From Salinarimonas ramus (GTDB lineage: Bacteria; Pseudomonadota; Alphaproteobacteria; Rhizobiales; Beijerinckiaceae), in NCBI RefSeq assembly GCF_014645695.1, contig NZ_BMMF01000004.1, forward strand, positions 69,261 to 133,260: a stretch of DNA of 64,000 bases. Direction: 5' to 3'. This document shows positions 60,085 through 64,000 of the stretch, in pieces; position 1 is the first letter of the stretch; every line of letters starts with the position of its first letter. Below the pieces are notes generated by a model. The model ran no database searches. It worked only from the letters and a program-made list of their open reading frames with translations, and was not told the origin of the DNA. The position numbers and the translations under genes were made by a program.

Positions 60085-61332
60085 ATGACCGCTCCCCTCT
60101 CCCTGTCCAAGGACAAGATCAAGATCCTGCTGCTCGAGAACGTGAACGACAGCGCGGTCGCGCTCATGGAGGCGGCCGGCTACGTCTCGATCACCCGGGT
60201 CAAGACGGCGCTCGACGGCGCGGCGCTGAAGGACGCGATCAAGGGCGTCCACATCCTCGGAATCCGCTCGCGCACGCAGCTGACGGAGGAGATCTTCGAG
60301 GCGGCGGACCGGCTGCTCGCGGTCGGCTGCTTCTCGGTGGGCACGAACCAGGTGGACCTCGACGCCGCGCGCCTGCGCGGCATCCCGATCTTCAACGCGC
60401 CGTTCTCGAATACCCGTTCGGTGGCGGAGCTGACGCTCGCGGAAGTGGTGATGCTCATGCGTCGCATCGTGCCGTGCTCCAACGCGGCGCACGAGGGCGG
60501 CTGGGACAAGTCGGCGACGGACAGCCACGAGGTGCGCGGCAAGTGCCTCGGCATCGTGGGCTACGGCAATATCGGCTCGCAGCTCTCGACGCTGGCCGAG
60601 AGCTTCGGCATGCGCGTGATGTACTACGACCGCACCGACAAGCTCCGCCACGGCAACACCGAGCCCGTGGACACGCTCCAGGAGCTCCTCGCCAAGTCGG
60701 ACGTGGTGACGCTGCACGTGCCCGAGACGCCCGAGACCGAGGGCATGATCGGCGAGCGCGAGATCCGCGCGATGAAGCCCGGCGCGTACCTCATCAACAA
60801 TTCCCGCGGCACCGTCGTCGATCTCGACGCGCTCGCCGCGGCGCTGAAGGATGGGCACCTGCGCGGCGCGGCGGTGGACGTGTTCCCCAAGGAGCCGGGC
60901 TCCAACAACGAGCCCTTCGAGAGCCCGCTCCAGGGCATCCCCAACGTGATCCTCACCCCGCACGTGGGCGGCTCGACGATGGAGGCGCAGGAGCGCATCG
61001 GCGTCGAGGTGGCCCGCAAGCTCGTCGATTATTCCGACATGGGCGCCACGCTGGGCGCGGTGAACTTCCCCCAGGCGCAGCTGCCCGGCCGCGCCCAGGG
61101 CACCCGCTACATCCACGTCCACAAGAACGTGCCGGGCATCCTCTCGGGGCTGATCGGCGTGTTCTCGAACCGCGGCATCAACATCGCGGGACAATACCTG
61201 CAGACGGACGGCGAGATCGGCTACGTCGTCGTCGAGGTCGACGGGGTGCCCGACGACAGCCGCGCGATCCTGGCGGACCTCCGTGCGCTCGAGGGGACGA
61301 TCCGCGCGCGCATCCTCTACATGAGGCAATAA
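60085..61332 (+). CDS. serA: D-3-phosphoglycerate dehydrogenase
   Basis: A 415-residue enzyme starting serine synthesis by oxidising 3-phosphoglycerate with NAD. The NAD loop is GKCLGIVGYGNIGSQLS near 152, the catalytic Arg, Glu and His are in NNSRGTVVDLDAL, DVFPKEPG and TPHVGGSTMEAQ. The C-terminal ACT domain (~340-415, with VPGILSGLIGVFSNRGINIAG) allows feedback by serine. This is the E. coli-like, 410-residue class without the extra ASB domain. ATG 60085 after GGAG is used instead of the 30-codon longer frame. Confidence 0.95.
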   Translation: MTAPLSLSKDKIKILLLENVNDSAVALMEAAGYVSITRVKTALDGAALKDAIKGVHILGIRSRTQLTEEIFEAADRLLAVGCFSVGTNQVDLDAARLRGIPIFNAPFSNTRSVAELTLAEVVMLMRRIVPCSNAAHEGGWDKSATDSHEVRGKCLGIVGYGNIGSQLSTLAESFGMRVMYYDRTDKLRHGNTEPVDTLQELLAKSDVVTLHVPETPETEGMIGEREIRAMKPGAYLINNSRGTVVDLDALAAALKDGHLRGAAVDVFPKEPGSNNEPFESPLQGIPNVILTPHVGGSTMEAQERIGVEVARKLVDYSDMGATLGAVNFPQAQLPGRAQGTRYIHVHKNVPGILSGLIGVFSNRGINIAGQYLQTDGEIGYVVVEVDGVPDDSRAILADLRALEGTIRARILYMRQ

Positions 61333-61415
61333 GGCCACAGACCGACAGGAAAACCGTCCGCACCGGAGCCCGCTCTTGCGGTGCGGTAAGCGATCCTTAA
61401 GCACGTTCGTTAACC

Positions 61416-62156
61416 ATGCGGAGGCTCGCGATTCCCTTGCGAGCGCTCGTTCGTCGGCCTCACCGGATGTCCTCGCTCATGCTCGCGCGCCTTCTCCTCG
61501 TCACGTCGATCGGCGCCCTCGCCGCCTGCAACAACGCCACGACGGTCGCGGACGGCGCCGACGGCTCGCGCGGATCCTGGGTTTCCCCCGCCGTGCTCGC
61601 GCAGTCGGTCGCGCTGGACGGGACCGCGGCCTGGTACACGGGCTACAAGGACGACGAGCCCCACGACATCCCCCTCGTGAACCGCGCCCTGATGCGCCCC
61701 GAGCTGATGCGCCAGCGCGTCGAATATACGGGCGGCGAGGCGCCGGGCACGCTCGTCGTCGACATCGACGATCGCTTCCTCTACCTCGTCGAGGGCGACG
61801 GCAAGGCCATGCGCTACGGCATCGGGGTGGGCCGCAACGGCTTCTCCTGGCGCGGCGCGGCGCGGGTCGGCCGCAAGGGCGTGTGGCCCGGCTGGGGCCC
61901 GACCGACAACATGCTGCGCATCAACCCGGACCTGCCGACCTACATGGAAGGCGGCCTCGAGAACCCGCTCGGCGCCCGCGCGCTCTACCTCTACCAGGGC
62001 GACCGCGACACGCTGTTTCGCATCCACGGCACGAACGAGCCCTGGTCCATCGGCGAGGCGGTCTCCTCGGGCTGCGTGCGCATGCTCAACGAGGACGTGG
62101 TCGACCTCTACGAGCGCGTGCCGGTCGGTGCCCGGGTGATCGTCCGCCGCGGCTGA
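61416..62156 (+). CDS. L,D-transpeptidase lipoprotein (YkuD domain)
   Basis: Up to 246 residues. A lipobox LAAC ends the signal region, so the mature protein is probably lipid-anchored. The YkuD domain (~110-245) contains the catalytic motif HGTNEPWSIGEAVSSGCVRM, with His and the active Cys. It would form 3-3 links in peptidoglycan or attach proteins to it. Two starts are possible, ATG 61416 and ATG 61467; the second gives a short standard signal peptide (MSSLMLARLLLVTSIGALAAC-like). Neither has a good ribosome site. A perfect hairpin follows the stop codon. Confidence 0.88.
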   Translation: MRRLAIPLRALVRRPHRMSSLMLARLLLVTSIGALAACNNATTVADGADGSRGSWVSPAVLAQSVALDGTAAWYTGYKDDEPHDIPLVNRALMRPELMRQRVEYTGGEAPGTLVVDIDDRFLYLVEGDGKAMRYGIGVGRNGFSWRGAARVGRKGVWPGWGPTDNMLRINPDLPTYMEGGLENPLGARALYLYQGDRDTLFRIHGTNEPWSIGEAVSSGCVRMLNEDVVDLYERVPVGARVIVRRG

Positions 62157-62187
62157 GCGGGCGGCTCGCACCCTCTCACGCCAGATA

Positions 62188-62230
62188 GAACGAAGAAGCC
62201 CCGGCGCCGCGCGCCGGGGCTTCTTCGTTC
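62188..62230. terminator. Bidirectional terminator hairpin, 20-bp perfect stem
   Basis: A perfect 20-bp inverted repeat, arms at 62188-62207 and 62211-62230 with a three-base loop, core GAAGAAGCCCCGGCGC. The arms end in TTCTTCGTTC on both strands, giving a T-rich end in each direction. It lies between the convergent L,D-transpeptidase and amtB genes. Confidence 0.8.
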
Positions 62231-62276
62231 GTGGCTGTCTCGGACGACGACGGCTCGCCCCCCACCGAGAACGCGA

Positions 62277-62302
62277 ACGCCGCACCCCGAGGGGCGCGGC
62301 GT
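62277..62302 (-). terminator. Second hairpin, amtB side
   Basis: ACGCCGCACCCC at 62277-62288 pairs with GGGGCGCGGCGT at 62291-62302, with one mismatch that becomes a G-U pair in minus-strand RNA. It lies 36 bases after amtB, so it probably ends the glnK-amtB message. Confidence 0.6.
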
Positions 62303-62337
62303 CCTTGCGTAGGTCGTCCGAGATGAGCGATGCCGGG

Positions 62338-63684
62338 TCAGATGCGACCGGCGCCCGCGAACTCGGGATAGGCCTCGACGCCGACCTCGAGCTTGTCGAG
62401 GCCCGCCATCTCCTCCTCCTTGGTGACGCGCAGGCCGGTGGCCATCTTGAGCACGTACCAGACGATTCCCGAGGCGACGAAGGCGAAGGCGCCGATGGAG
62501 ACCACGCCGATGAACTGGGTCACGAAGCTCGTGCCGTCCGTCGAGAGCGGAACCACCATCGTGCCCCAGATGCCGGCCAGCAGGTGGACCGGGATCGCGC
62601 CGACCACGTCGTCGATCTTCAGCTTGTCGAGGAGCGGCACCGCGAAGACCACGATCGCACCGCCGACGGCACCGATGAGGATGGCGAGCGGGACCGACGG
62701 GTCGAGCGGGCCGGCCGTGATCGACACGAGACCGGCGAGAGCGCCGTTGAGCGCGATCGTCAGATCGACCTTCTTGTAGACCACCTGGCAGAGGATCATC
62801 GCGGCCACCACGCCCGCCGCGGCGGCGAGGTTGGTGTTCATGAAGATCTTCGAGACGGCGGAGGCGTCCGCGATCGTGCCCATGGCGAGCTGCGAGCCGC
62901 CGTTGAAGCCGAACCAGCCGAGCCACAGGATGAAGGTGCCCAGCGTCGCGAGCGGCATGGACGAGCCCGGCAGCGGCATCACCTTGCCGTCGGCGGAATA
63001 CTTGTCCGTACGCGCGCCGATGATGAGGGCGCCCGCGAGCGCGGCCCAGCCGCCGACCGAGTGCACCAGCGTCGAGCCGGCGAAGTCGGAGAAGCCCATC
63101 TCGGCGAGCCAGCCACCGCCCCACTGCCAGGAGCCGGTGATCGGGTAGATGATGCCGGTGAGGATCGCGACGAAGATGAAGAACGGCCACATCTTCGTGC
63201 GCTCGGCGATGGTGCCGGACACGATCGAGGCGGTGGTGGCGCAGAACACCATCTGGAAGAACCAGTCGGAGGCCGCGGCATAGCCGTCGCCGGCCGCCTC
63301 GGCGTCGGGCGCCGGGATGGCCTTGGGCGTGAAGGAGCCGAGGAAGCCGCCGTCGACGCCGTCGTACATGAGGTTGTAGCCGACGACCCAGAACATCAGG
63401 CCGGCGATGGAGTAGAGGCCGATGTTCTTCAGGCACTGCATGGAGACGTTCTTCGAGCGCACCATGCCGGCCTCGAGCATGGCGAAGCCGGCGGCCATCC
63501 ACATGACGAGGAAGCCGCCGATGAGGAAGAGCAGCGTGTTGAAGACGAAGGCCGTGTCACCGGCGAGCGCGTACTCGACCGCCTCGGCGGTCTCGGGGGC
63601 GGCGTCCTGCGCGACCGCGGCCGTGGCGAGCACGGCGAGCGCGAGAGTGGAGGCGGCCGCCTTGGTCAGGATGGAAGGCATCAT
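62338..63684 (-). CDS. amtB: Ammonium transporter
   Basis: A 448-residue inner-membrane channel for ammonium. An N-terminal signal peptide (cleavage near AVAQD, residue 26) precedes 11 helices. The twin pore His are seen in STLVHSVGGWAAL and AVHLLAGIWGT-type positions (PVHLLAGIWG). GFAMLEAGMVRSKN near 92 is the family signature. The start pair ATGATG at 63684 lies behind GGAGGAG. It is 48 bases downstream of glnK, whose product plugs the channel when nitrogen is plentiful. Confidence 0.96.
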   Translation of the reverse strand: MMPSILTKAAASTLALAVLATAAVAQDAAPETAEAVEYALAGDTAFVFNTLLFLIGGFLVMWMAAGFAMLEAGMVRSKNVSMQCLKNIGLYSIAGLMFWVVGYNLMYDGVDGGFLGSFTPKAIPAPDAEAAGDGYAAASDWFFQMVFCATTASIVSGTIAERTKMWPFFIFVAILTGIIYPITGSWQWGGGWLAEMGFSDFAGSTLVHSVGGWAALAGALIIGARTDKYSADGKVMPLPGSSMPLATLGTFILWLGWFGFNGGSQLAMGTIADASAVSKIFMNTNLAAAAGVVAAMILCQVVYKKVDLTIALNGALAGLVSITAGPLDPSVPLAILIGAVGGAIVVFAVPLLDKLKIDDVVGAIPVHLLAGIWGTMVVPLSTDGTSFVTQFIGVVSIGAFAFVASGIVWYVLKMATGLRVTKEEEMAGLDKLEVGVEAYPEFAGAGRI

Positions 63685-63732
63685 TCGGAAAACTCCTCCG
63701 ATCGGATGGTCGAACGCGAGCACGGCGCGCGC

Positions 63733-64000
<268 letters not shown>

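Overview
The window is high-GC DNA with the gene content of an alphaproteobacterium, most likely Hyphomicrobiales (Rhizobiales). The supporting genes are a class I lysyl-tRNA synthetase, a Suv3-like helicase followed by an Hsp15-like S4 protein, an Omp25-type outer-membrane barrel, an NADPH-type gltB/gltD pair, Kdo synthesis genes, and a LOV histidine kinase paired with a CheY-like regulator. The genus cannot be fixed from sequence alone. I found no rRNA, tRNA, CRISPR array, complete insertion sequence, phage gene or replication origin, so this reads as chromosome.

Layout, left to right. 1-4.5 kb: the 3' end of a branched-chain amino acid type ABC importer operon (binding protein, livHMGF) and a cupin. 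4.5-8.2 kb, minus strand: lysyl-tRNA synthetase, a Panacea-domain antitoxin-like gene overlapping a small unknown gene (candidate toxin-antitoxin pair), and a periplasmic binding protein. 8.3-14.8 kb: a glycosyltransferase with an MshEN-like N-terminus, a secreted unknown, Sco1, small proteins and selO. 14.9-18.8 kb: a compact signalling operon of LOV histidine kinase, single-domain response regulator and chemoreceptor with a PilZ-like tail. It converges on an NtrC-type two-component system (18.8-21.7 kb).

21.7-28.6 kb: moeB, rdgB, rph, the prlF-yhaV toxin-antitoxin module, a large helicase and hslR. 28.8-33.7 kb: a tetR gene divergent from a two-gene RND efflux operon, with a perfect palindromic operator candidate between them. 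33.8-36.4 kb: kdsA-kdsD, then phd-vapC. 36.4-42.9 kb: an outer-membrane barrel gene and a six-gene, translationally coupled CDP-hexose cluster (rfbF, rfbG, C-methyltransferase, epimerase, reductase/epimerase, CmcI-type methyltransferase) that should make a C-methylated 6-deoxyhexose for a surface glycan. 42.9-51.9 kb: a threonine-aldolase-like gene, an unknown gene, gltB and gltD. About 700 bp between gltB and gltD hold a decayed brnT, an intact brnA and a brnA-like gene that has lost its DNA-binding half.

51.9-64 kb: DUF1007 plus a NicO nickel/cobalt transporter, a phospholipase D family protein, an aldehyde dehydrogenase, lepA, a truncated haemoglobin, parDE, serA, an L,D-transpeptidase lipoprotein, and amtB with the 3' part of glnK. 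Nitrogen assimilation is represented twice (gltBD and glnK-amtB). Toxin-antitoxin modules or remnants recur at five places. The best candidates for something undescribed are the LOV-kinase/regulator/chemoreceptor operon, the Panacea pair with its unrecognised partner, and the reshaped brnTA locus inside gltB-gltD.
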